Shown piece after piece: positions 16,819 to 24,012 of a DNA stretch of 24,229 nucleotides; position 1 is the first letter of the stretch; each line of letters begins with the position of its first letter. The notes beneath the pieces are model-generated. The model ran no database searches and had not been told where the DNA came from. It saw nothing but the letters and a program-made list of their open reading frames with translations. The position numbers and the translations under genes were made by a program. The stretch is from Xanthobacteraceae bacterium (lineage in GTDB: Bacteria > Pseudomonadota > Alphaproteobacteria > Rhizobiales > Xanthobacteraceae). The DNA lies in contig JASHRR010000234.1 in the NCBI GenBank assembly GCA_030037185.1, forward strand, positions 1-24,229, read 5' to 3'.

Positions 16819-17113
16819 TCAGCTCGAGATGGAAGGCACAACGATGACCCTCGATTACCTGCACAGCTTGAGCCAACCTGAGGACGGCCGCCACGTTTGT
16901 ACTCCCGAGGTGACCTATTCGCGACGGCCACGATTAGCCGTCGCCTTCTGCGCGGAGGGTCTATTCAAACCACAACGTTGGGGCATTGTTGGACGACCGA
17001 CTCAGGAACATCCTGGCGCAACTCCGCGCCATGAACTCCGGCGCGCATCAGATCAAGCTAGGGTGGAATACGCTTCGGCTGGTAAGGCGAGTTGTCAGCG
17101 GGGAGATGTCAGC

Positions 17114-17854
17114 ATGTCGAAATGCTCAGCAAATGTTCGAACTATCTGCGGTTTAGCCGCCGCAGCCGCAATCACGGTGGCCTGCCCGGCTCGCGCAGAG
17201 GACGCGGTCTGCCGCAAATATAGAGGCTACAACTTTCCGGATCTTCCGGCGAATCCAGCGTTGGCGCTCGGCCACGTAACATCCGCAGCGCAACGCGTCC
17301 ATTTCGTCAAAGAAGCCACCGAGCAGCCCGGCTGTCCGAGCCGCACGCCGGCCTGCGCGGAGCGCGCCTATCTCGTGCCTGGCGACCGCGTGATCATTTT
17401 CGCGCGGCGCGGCGCCTTCCTCTGCGCGACCTACATCAATGCCAAGGACGGCGCGGACAACGACCGCCCGCGGCTCGGTTGGCTGCCGGCCGACGCGGTG
17501 AGCTACGACAAGGCCGAGCCGGTCGCCCTGGCCGACTGGATCGGACACTGGCACCATAACGACGGACCCGACGAAGGCGACATCACCGTGAAAGCCGGAA
17601 AAGCCGGGGCGCTCCGGATCGACGGCGTGGCGTCATATGGCGGGAACGATCCTGGCCGCGTCGAGCGGGGCGACATCACCGCCGCCGCGCTCGGATATGA
17701 CGTGCGGCCGGCGGGCGACCGCCTGAGCTTCACCGGTGATAACGACTGCAAGGTGTGGATGCAGCGCCTCGGCCCGTGGCTGGTCGTCAACGACGATGGC
17801 AAATGCGGCGGCGACGACGCCACGTTTCAAGGAGTCTATATGCGCTTGCGGTAA
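17114..17854 (+). CDS. Exported hypothetical protein with conserved C-terminal 'GPWLVVNDDGKCGG' domain
   Basis: Starting at ATG 17114 (GGGGAG upstream) gives 246 aa with a good signal peptide (MSKCSANVRTICGLAAAAAI..., cleavage near ARAED). The frame is open back to 16829, but the extra 95 residues have no domain character and would bury the signal peptide, so I reject the longer form. The mature protein has an SH3-like stretch (LVPGDRVIIFARRGAFLCAT ... RLGWLPADAV). Then follows a beta-rich C-terminal domain that starts at ADWIGHWHHNDGPDEGDITV and ends CKVWMQRLGPWLVVNDDGKC, GGDDATFQGVYMRL. I recall this C-terminal domain in many uncharacterised exported rhizobial proteins. Several Cys suggest disulphides. 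Function unknown. Confidence 0.72.
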   Translation: MSKCSANVRTICGLAAAAAITVACPARAEDAVCRKYRGYNFPDLPANPALALGHVTSAAQRVHFVKEATEQPGCPSRTPACAERAYLVPGDRVIIFARRGAFLCATYINAKDGADNDRPRLGWLPADAVSYDKAEPVALADWIGHWHHNDGPDEGDITVKAGKAGALRIDGVASYGGNDPGRVERGDITAAALGYDVRPAGDRLSFTGDNDCKVWMQRLGPWLVVNDDGKCGGDDATFQGVYMRLR

Positions 17855-18445
17855 TGCCATTGCGAAGCGGCCCGACAGTAGTGGGACCGCTGCACAAGCA
17901 GGGGCGTCAGGATCTGATTTCGCCACTGCCGTCACAAAACCGTGCGTAATCCTGGCTAGCAAAGCATTATCTTCGCCGCATACCGTTTGCGAGCGGCAAG
18001 CCTTGCGACGCGTTTGTAAGGAGGAGCTCTATCCACATTTGGGACTTGCGGTGACAGGAGGCTGTTGGCGAGAACGAAGCCATTGAGAAGGCTGCAGCGG
18101 AGTGACATGGCGAGGCTGATGGCGGTGCGCCCGGGTACCCGGTCAGCAGCCTTTCAGCAGTTTGGTGCGATTTCCGATAGCGGCGCCACGATTCACTGCT
18201 ACCCGCCGGCAGTTTTCTACTCGCCAAGGTAAACGATCGAAGCCGCAAGGAGATGTTGAAGTGTACGCAGCCAATCGATTGCTGACTGGCGCAGGCCACT
18301 TAATTTCTTCAGTACGCCACTTAGCGGCGGCGGCTTTGGCTATGTGCGGCACGCTCCGCTGGTGATGCCTTGATGTCCGTTCTTGGCCCATGGCTGCCGA
18401 CGTTGGGCGCTGCAGCTTGTTGGCAGCTAGCTCGGGTACACCGGA
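17855..18445. other. Intergenic region, no supported gene
   Basis: About 590 bases with no frame that I recognise. Short open frames on both strands (for example plus 18162-18365 and minus 17967-18299) have mixed codon use and no ribosome sites. It looks like decayed coding DNA, given the gene remnant directly to the right. Confidence 0.45.
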
Positions 18446-18665
18446 TCAGCGGACACCGCCTTCTTTCCGCGGTCGGAAGGCTTTCGCTGCGGGGATGGTG
18501 GCATGAAGCTTGTCAAAATCGCCAGGATATTTCGACTCTGTCGGCCGCTTCACTTCGAAAAGATAGGCCTCATGACTCTGGCCCGTCGGGCCGTACCGCT
18601 TCCTTCCCGAACAGACGATCCTCGGTCGGCGTCTCCTCTTTGACGAGCGGCTCGAACGGAACGCC
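18446..18665 (-). pseudogene. C-terminal remnant of a LivK-type ABC transporter substrate-binding protein, frameshifted
   Basis: Directly after the TAA of the WG-PDLQG-W gene, the same frame reads 'VKEETPTEDRLFGKEAVRPDG' in pieces until a TGA at 18570-18572. One frame over, the sequence continues GQSHEAYLFEVKRPTESKYP, GDFDKLHATIPAAKAFRP and stops at 18446. Together these reproduce the C-terminus of branched-chain amino-acid-type periplasmic binding proteins (LFGKG-xxRxDG, then YLFEVKxPxESKxPWDxxK, then ATIPxxxAFRPL). One frameshift near 18580 and loss of everything upstream make it a pseudogene. Confidence 0.55.
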
Positions 18666-19898
18666 TTACTGCTCAGTCGCAAACGGATCCAGAGGATCAC
18701 CGCCAAGGATAAAGCCCCCCGCCGCGACGTTGTCCCGCGTTGCCGGATCAGGACCCCGTCCCTCGGCGAAGGCGCGCTCTTCCAAGCGTCGTCCATGCAA
18801 CATTCCGGGGAGGCCATAATTTCCTTCGATGCAGCGCGGCTCGTAATAGACTCGGTTGGCCTCGTCGCTCTGCCTGGTGAACTCCTGTTTGACCGTCCAG
18901 GGACCCGTCCACACCGTCGGATCTTCGACCGTGACCTCGTATCCGAGCGTATCGGTGCCGGTCCGCGTCCAACGCTCGACAAGATGCAAGTTCTCGCGTG
19001 ACCCGCGAAAATCGGTTTTCGGACTAAAGTTGGTCACGTCGATCACGAGCGTATCGCCCTCCCAGCGGCCGCGCGAGTCGCCAAACCACTGGCGGATACT
19101 GTCCGGCAGGTGGGGGCCGCCGTTCATGACGATGTTGCGCTGCCACCCCTGGCCTTGACCCACGTCGTAGAAGATCGAGATGCCTCCCGGCGTTTGCACG
19201 ATGCGCCGGAAGCTCCCGCCGAACGCGCTTCCGAACTCGGGAAGTCCAAGCGTCAAGCAGCGGTCGTTCGGCCAATGGTCCTCCGGACCATCATCGCGAT
19301 TGAGGTGCTGGAGGTTATAGCGCGGCGCAAGTTCGGCGCGTCGCGGCGACGGTGTCGGATGGTATTGGCCGCCGCTGCAGCCCACTGACTTGTTCTTGCA
19401 GGTGTCGGTCGATCGTATAAGGGCGAGGTAAAACTCCCGATCGGCGGCCGCCGCCTTTTGAGCCTCAGGCGTCAGCGGCGGAAGCCGGCCGTTGGGTGGA
19501 TCGACAATCTTCGACGTGCGCGCGCCGATGTGCTTTACGGACAAGAACACCGAGTTGTAGGAGCCGTCGACGTCGCGCTCGGTTCCACGCTCCCCACGAC
19601 TATCGCGACCGAGCAGTTCAGATCGCTCTCTATCCAATTCGGCTCGCTGCGCCTCGGTGAAGAATTCCTGGTTCGCAAACTTGGCAGGGCGCTGCAAGGA
19701 AGTGTCCGCTTCATCAGTCCAAATTCCCTGGAGGTCGGGTTCACCCCAGGGTGTCAGGGCCTGGATTGGTGCCGTCGTCGCCTTGGAAGCTATTTGGGCC
19801 CAAGCTGGCGTCGGTATAACTGGCGCCGAAATGACCACGACAGGAGAGGACGCGGTGACGGCGACCAACACCATGGAGCCTGAAAAACGGTTGACCAC
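18666..19898 (-). CDS. Exported 'WG-PDLQG-W' family protein of unknown function
   Basis: The start is GTG at 19898, with a perfect AGGAGG (minus strand of 19905-19910) six bases upstream, giving 410 aa. The N-terminus (VVNRFSGSMVLVAVTASSPV... TPAWAQ) is a signal peptide. The mature protein opens with the family mark LTPWGEPDLQGIWTDE. Further conserved blocks are NDRCLTLGLPEFG, 'PHLPDSIRQWFGDSRGRWEG' then DTLVIDVTNF, 'RGSRENLHLVERWTRTGTDT', VTVEDPTVWTGPWTV and CIEGNYGLPGML. This family is abundant in soil acidobacteria and proteobacteria and has no known activity. The frame runs open to 20039, but that stretch is a different gene's remnant. It diverges from the tannase-like gene. Confidence 0.82.
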   Translation of the reverse strand: MVNRFSGSMVLVAVTASSPVVVISAPVIPTPAWAQIASKATTAPIQALTPWGEPDLQGIWTDEADTSLQRPAKFANQEFFTEAQRAELDRERSELLGRDSRGERGTERDVDGSYNSVFLSVKHIGARTSKIVDPPNGRLPPLTPEAQKAAAADREFYLALIRSTDTCKNKSVGCSGGQYHPTPSPRRAELAPRYNLQHLNRDDGPEDHWPNDRCLTLGLPEFGSAFGGSFRRIVQTPGGISIFYDVGQGQGWQRNIVMNGGPHLPDSIRQWFGDSRGRWEGDTLVIDVTNFSPKTDFRGSRENLHLVERWTRTGTDTLGYEVTVEDPTVWTGPWTVKQEFTRQSDEANRVYYEPRCIEGNYGLPGMLHGRRLEERAFAEGRGPDPATRDNVAAGGFILGGDPLDPFATEQ

Positions 19899-19957
19899 GA
19901 TAGTCCTCCTTTGTCTTAAAGCAGGTGGGCACGGCACCGCCTTCTGATCGTGACCCT

Positions 19958-20060
19958 CTGCAAAATCGGCCTCACTCGCAAAATGCGCGGCGAGATAGCC
20001 GCCGATCGTCTGCGCCTCGTCCGGCGTCACGGGCGCCACGATATTATCTCGTGCCCGGCT
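19958..20060 (-). pseudogene. Remnant resembling the C-terminus of a c-type cytochrome
   Basis: After a TGA at 20061-20063 the minus strand encodes SRARDNIVAPVTPDEAQTIG then GYLAAHFASE. This has the shape of the last helix of small c-type cytochromes (xMAPLTxxEAxTIxxYLAxxFG). The haem-binding CxxCH region is absent. The frame then runs on into the WG-PDLQG-W gene because the original stop is gone. The match is short and by eye only. Confidence 0.35.
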
Positions 20061-20063
20061 TCA

Positions 20064-20758
20064 AGGCCATCTAATCGTCAGCGAGTCGAAGGCGCACGAG
20101 CACATAGGCTGCTGCCCAGCCAAATCACCTGAGGCGACCGTTGCGCTTCTCACCGTAGTCGGCGCCAATGTGCAGCGCAGTCCCGTGTTGGACCGTGAGC
20201 ATTTCGATGTCACGGAGACCTATGACCGCGGCATCCTTCGCCGCCAGACCATGCTGAGCGGGACGAGGCCCGGCCGGAGCAATAAGCCCGCCCAGCGGCC
20301 TTTTTCGGCGAGCCGGCCCCGGCTCTGTCAACAACGATGAGCTTTCCGGGGCAGCGGCCGCAGAGCACTTGACGGTGGCGATTTTTTCGCTCAGCGGCGG
20401 CTGTAGGGGCCCTGACGATCGAGACGCTCGCGTTGGGCCGACGGGGCGAGCTCGGCGTGGCGTTCGCGCATGATCGCCCTAATACGCTCGCGCTGGCGCG
20501 AGGTCAGTTCGGCGCAGAGTTCGCGCTCGACCTGGCCCCTGCCGGATCGATCGGGCCCCCGAATAAAATACCGCTTGCCGCGTAGCGTGGTTAGCTAGCT
20601 TAGCCGAACTTCAGAACTTTTAGCAAGAATCAGGACGATTTTAGATCGGCTTGATAGCCGCTTTCGTTCAATTCGCGCACACTCACGTCGTCGCCAATGG
20701 AGCAGGGCTGCTTACCGAGAGAAGCAAGCGCGCGAACGCCTCAAGGGGGAGAACGCTC
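20064..20758. other. Intergenic region upstream of the tannase-like gene, with a start-less coding-like frame
   Basis: No complete gene. On the minus strand 20594-20391 is an open frame of 68 codons with strongly GC3-biased codon use. It encodes a charged helix (VERELCAELTSRQRERIRAI then MRERHAELAPSAQRERLDR) ending GPYSRR. It lacks any start codon at its beginning, so it is probably a remnant. Its look recalls small Spy/CpxP-type or coiled-coil proteins, but I do not recognise it. A 7-bp inverted repeat GAGCCGG-CC-CCGGCTC is at 20310-20325, without a T-run. The tannase promoter should lie at about 20590-20740 (an AT-richer stretch) but is not assignable. Confidence 0.4.
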
Positions 20759-23194
20759 ATGACAACTCGTCTTCTTTTCATCCTCACAATTCTGCTGCCG
20801 GCGGCCACTCAGCTTTACGGACCGACCGCGGGTCGGGCTGGCGATATGAGTTGCTCGGGGCTGATCGGTGGCGGACGCACGGTGATCAATATCAACGGGA
20901 ACGTTACCGTACCGGCTGGCACGTCCTGCACGCTCAGCTTCGTCAACATCACAGGAAACGTGGGGGTCGGGCCGAACGCAACCCTCGTAGTGTCGGCCTA
21001 CTTGGAGCCGTCCGAGATCGCCGGCAATATCGAAGCGAAAAACTGCAATTCGGTTTTGCTTCAGGGCAACGTAACGGTCGGCGGAAACCTCAATATCAAT
21101 GCGTGCAACGGCACGGCGTTGAACGGCTTCCAGGGGCCCGACGTGCTTATTCACGGCAATTTCGAGTGCCGGGCCAACGCTGGACCTTGCTCGGCGTGGC
21201 TCGGCACCGTCGACGGAAATGTCCAAATCCAATCCAACAATGCGAAGGCAGCATCCGATGTCAGTCTCGTCAGCGTCGGAGGAAATCTAAACTGCCAGGG
21301 CAACTCGCCGGCGGTGACCCATTCGCACGGGCCAAGCTGGGTGGACGGGCAGTCGCAAGGCCAGTGCGCCGGTTTCAGCACCACGACCACATCGATCACC
21401 ACGCCGGTCACACCGACGCCGTGCGCCAACATTGCAACGCTGCCTGCTTCGGGCTTTCCGGTGCCCAATACTGTGATCGTCGCGACGCAGGATTTCCCAG
21501 CCGGATCAGCCGGGCCCGGATTGCCGGAGTTCTGCTCCGTTACCGGCGTTGTCAATCAGCACATCAGCCCGGTTGACCAGTGCCAGTACGAAATTGCCTT
21601 CCACGTGGCCATGCCGGTCAACTGGAACGGACGCTTCTTTTTTCAGGGCGGCGGCGGCACCGAAGGCTTCCTTCCTGACGCGGGCGGCGCCACCAGTTCC
21701 GATCAGAGCTTCGGGCTCATCAACGGCTATGCCGTGGCAACCCAAAATGGTGGCTATTTCACAACCGATCTGGCATTGCCAACGTGTGATTCGGGATTTG
21801 GAAATCCCTTCGAATTCTTCCTTGATCCGATTGGCAACATCGGCCACGCGTACCAATCGATCGAAGTGACGACACTCCTCGCCAAGTACCTGATCAATCA
21901 ATTCTATGGCGAAGGCCCACATCACTCTTATTGGGTCGGCTGTTCATTCGGTGGACGTCAGGGCATGGTGATGTCGCAGAGCTTTCCGTTATTCTTTGAC
22001 GGGATCCTCGCGGGGGCCCCGGTTTACGATTCGGAAGCCACCGGTCTCAGCAACCTCTATGGCAAGGAGCAGATGCTGAACGCCTATAACGCCACCCCCT
22101 CGTTGCCACCGCCAACCCTCGTGCCCCTACCGGCGCCTCTACCGCCAGAGCCGGTCCTGTATCCCGCATTTCCGGTCGCTGACCAGGCTCTCCTGGAAAC
22201 CGCCTTGCTGCAAGCCTGCGACGCGCTCGACGGTGTCGCTGACGGCGTTGTCGACAACCCACCGGCCTGCAAGGCGACGTTCGATCCCGCCACCGCGACC
22301 TACACCTCGGGAGGCGTGACTTTCCCCTTGCAATGCACCGGACCTAAAAATGCGACCTGTTTGTCGCCGGCGCAAATTCAGGCCGCCAAGAAAATCAATC
22401 AAGGCCCGCGAAACAGCGCGGGACAAGCGATCGCGGCGCCGGCCGGCGCTGTCACCGAGGACCCCGCCAGCAACATCGCGCTAGGCTTCGTGTGGGACGG
22501 CGGCTGGATGACGGTCGGCGGCATTCCGCTAGAATTTATTGGTGCTCCGGGTATGCTGCCCCAGCTTTATTACGAGCAGTTCGGTTACGCGTTCTTGTCC
22601 CCGGCACAGCCGACGTTCAATATATTCGGTTTCAACTTCGATACCGATCTGGGAATGCTCAACCCGAATACGCCGCTCGTCACCTACGGCACCTCGCTTG
22701 ATATCGAACGCTTCGTCGATAACGGGCACAAGATCATCTGGTTTCAGGGCCTCAGCGATCCTATCGTGCCTGTTCTCGGCACGATCAAGTATTATGAAGA
22801 AATGGCGCAACAGTTCGGCGGCTTAGAGCCGGCGCAGCAGTTCTCGCGCTTCTATCCGGTCCCCAACATGAGCCACCGCATAGGTGGACCGGCGACCGGT
22901 CAATTCGATCTCGTTACGCCGCTCGTCAACTGGGTCGAAAACGGTACCCCTCCAGGGCCGATTAATGCGACGGGCGTGAACTTCACTCCTGCTGCGTATC
23001 AAGTCTCCTTGGTGTCAGGACCGACCACTCGCACGCGCCCATTGTGCCCGTACCCTCAGCAGGCGCGCTTTACCGGGAACGTATCGGTTGTCGGCGGTGT
23101 GCCCGTTGCGAGCAACCCAGCGGATTTGGCTGATCCGACAAAATATCAATGCATCTCACCACCTCATCTCGAGGAACAGGGGAATCAGGAGTAA
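20759..23194 (+). CDS. Secreted tannase/feruloyl esterase family protein with N-terminal xGN-repeat domain
   Basis: ATG 20759 has AAGGGGGAG seven bases upstream and gives 811 aa with a signal peptide (MTTRLLFILTILLPAATQLY...). Residues 40-185 carry nine xGN turns (near 47, 66, 89, 103, 109, 133, 153, 175, 181), spaced mostly 19-24, suggesting a beta-solenoid. A Thr/Pro linker (207-221) joins this to an alpha/beta-hydrolase of the tannase/FaeB family: GCSFGGRQG with nucleophile S396, Asp D667 (WFQGLSDPIVP), His H706 (VPNMSHRIGG), and the calcium-site-like CDALDGVADGVVDNPPAC (487-504). The family normally has Cys after the catalytic His (CS-D-HC); here it is Arg707. Expected role is hydrolysis of plant phenolic esters (gallate, ferulate, chlorogenate) outside the cell. 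The long form from 20651 lacks a ribosome site and hides the signal peptide. Confidence 0.88.
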   Translation: MTTRLLFILTILLPAATQLYGPTAGRAGDMSCSGLIGGGRTVININGNVTVPAGTSCTLSFVNITGNVGVGPNATLVVSAYLEPSEIAGNIEAKNCNSVLLQGNVTVGGNLNINACNGTALNGFQGPDVLIHGNFECRANAGPCSAWLGTVDGNVQIQSNNAKAASDVSLVSVGGNLNCQGNSPAVTHSHGPSWVDGQSQGQCAGFSTTTTSITTPVTPTPCANIATLPASGFPVPNTVIVATQDFPAGSAGPGLPEFCSVTGVVNQHISPVDQCQYEIAFHVAMPVNWNGRFFFQGGGGTEGFLPDAGGATSSDQSFGLINGYAVATQNGGYFTTDLALPTCDSGFGNPFEFFLDPIGNIGHAYQSIEVTTLLAKYLINQFYGEGPHHSYWVGCSFGGRQGMVMSQSFPLFFDGILAGAPVYDSEATGLSNLYGKEQMLNAYNATPSLPPPTLVPLPAPLPPEPVLYPAFPVADQALLETALLQACDALDGVADGVVDNPPACKATFDPATATYTSGGVTFPLQCTGPKNATCLSPAQIQAAKKINQGPRNSAGQAIAAPAGAVTEDPASNIALGFVWDGGWMTVGGIPLEFIGAPGMLPQLYYEQFGYAFLSPAQPTFNIFGFNFDTDLGMLNPNTPLVTYGTSLDIERFVDNGHKIIWFQGLSDPIVPVLGTIKYYEEMAQQFGGLEPAQQFSRFYPVPNMSHRIGGPATGQFDLVTPLVNWVENGTPPGPINATGVNFTPAAYQVSLVSGPTTRTRPLCPYPQQARFTGNVSVVGGVPVASNPADLADPTKYQCISPPHLEEQGNQE

Positions 23195-23675
23195 CGCCAG
23201 ACGCGCGTTAGCGGTTATTTAAGAGGACGCGGCAATGGCCGGTGCCGCCGTCAAGCGTGCCGGCCTTTCGCTTATTACCTCGCCTCGTGCTTCACCGCGG
23301 GCGCAGCTTGCGGAGTACGAGCGTCATCATGCCGCCTGTTCGTTGCTCGACTCGTCGAGACCGCGCAGGATGTAAATCGTTCCGGCACCACTTGGGCAAT
23401 GATTTCGGCATATCGCCGCAGCTCCCGGCCGATTGCCCTCATCACCGCGGGTCCGAGCAGCGGAGCGCGGGTTTACTCCCGCTGTTATCGCTCATCGCCC
23501 GGCTTTGGCCTTGTCGGCCTGCGCACTCATGCGGCGCGCGTCGCCGGCCGCGCTTCTCGGCTGACTGCCCGCCGGGTTAAGAGGCCGCCAAGACAGCGCC
23601 ATCAACAGGCAAGCAATCAAGCGTCGGGAATCAATCGGTCAAAACCACGCGTTCATCGGCGCCGCAGGCAGCCAA
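23195..23675. other. Region after the tannase-like gene, decayed, no intact gene
   Basis: Apart from the hairpin listed separately, nothing intact is seen. On the minus strand a short stretch ending at 23327 reads GTIYILRGLDESSNEQAA before TGA, and an overlapping frame reads 'MRAIGRELRRYAEIIAQVVP'. Both look coding-like and may be two frames of one broken gene, but I cannot name it. Confidence 0.35.
23237..23268 (+). terminator. Possible terminator of the tannase-like gene
   Basis: GGCCGGTGC (23237-23245) pairs with GTGCCGGCC (23257-23265) as a 9-bp RNA stem (six Watson-Crick pairs, two G-U wobbles, one further C-G) around an 11-base loop. Only TTT follows. It lies 43 bases after the stop codon. 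Confidence 0.35.
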
Positions 23676-23735
23676 TCATTCGTCCTTGAGCAGCCGCCAC
23701 GGCCCAACCTTGAGCCCCTTGGCGATCTTGCCCAG
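23676..23735 (-). pseudogene. Short remnant resembling the C-terminus of an XRE-type regulator
   Basis: The minus strand reads LGKIAKGLKVGPWRLLKDE followed by TGA. This resembles the last helix of XRE/HTH_3 proteins (LxKIAKALxVxPWxLLKD). The frame is closed by a TAG just upstream, and the DNA-binding part is missing, possibly disrupted by the adjacent 11-bp tandem repeat. It is a very short match. Confidence 0.3.
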
Positions 23736-23740
23736 CTACT

Positions 23741-23773
23741 GGTCTAGCCCCGGTCTAGCCCCGGTCTAGCCCT
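23741..23773. repeat. Three tandem copies of an 11-bp unit
   Basis: GGTCTAGCCCC at 23741-23751 and 23752-23762, then GGTCTAGCCCT at 23763-23773 (one change). There are no spacers. The 11-base period is one helical turn and is not a multiple of three. Confidence 0.85.
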
Positions 23774-23780
23774 GATTAGA

Positions 23781-23799
23781 CAGGGGCCCCTGCTTTTTT
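23781..23799 (+). terminator. Palindrome followed by T-run
   Basis: CAGGGGCCCCTG (23781-23792) is a perfect 12-base palindrome, followed by C and six T (23794-23799). As RNA it would form a short 4-bp stem with a GGCC loop, so termination strength is doubtful. No gene ends nearby on the plus strand. Confidence 0.35.
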
Positions 23800-23826
23800 A
23801 GCGCCTCGCGCTCTAGGCCACCGGCT

Positions 23827-23954
23827 TCATCGCCCCGTCGTGGGCAAGAACCGTTTTCCACCGAAGCGCTCGGCACAGGCCTTCAGCGTCCTTTGATTCG
23901 GTAAAACAGAACACCAACGCGCGAAATTCCGCGCGGAGGAGACCGGTAGGTCAT
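23827..23954 (-). pseudogene. Frameshifted remnant of a small 'FGGKR' protein
   Basis: From ATG 23954 the minus strand starts MTYRSPPRGISRV. One frame over it gives LVFCFTESKDAE, and in the third frame ACAERFGGKRFLPTTGR ending at TGA 23827-23829. Stitched together these form one sensible short protein with the pattern 'V-x-F-C-F-x-x-x-x-D-A-E-A-x-A-x-R-F-G-G-K-R'. I recall that pattern as the end of small rhizobial hypothetical proteins, often in multiple copies. Two frameshifts make it non-functional. Confidence 0.45.
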
Positions 23955-24012
23955 GGGGCGGATATTAACAGGACCACACGAGAGGTGAGGCTGCGGCCAG
24001 TGATTAGTGGGA

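Noticed and set aside
16829..17113. N-terminal extension of the exported hypothetical protein
   Set aside because: It would put 95 residues before an obvious signal peptide; the ATG at 17114 has a ribosome site.
17633..17962. Minus-strand frame beginning 'MLARITHGFVTAVAKSDPDA'
   Set aside because: The first residues look coding-like, but most of the frame is the reverse of the exported protein gene; no family could be named.
19899..20039. N-terminal extension of the WG-PDLQG-W protein
   Set aside because: It encodes what looks like the end of another protein (cytochrome-like) and then the ribosome site of the real GTG start.
23741..23773. CRISPR array
   Set aside because: The 11-bp repeats are directly adjacent without spacers and no cas gene is near.
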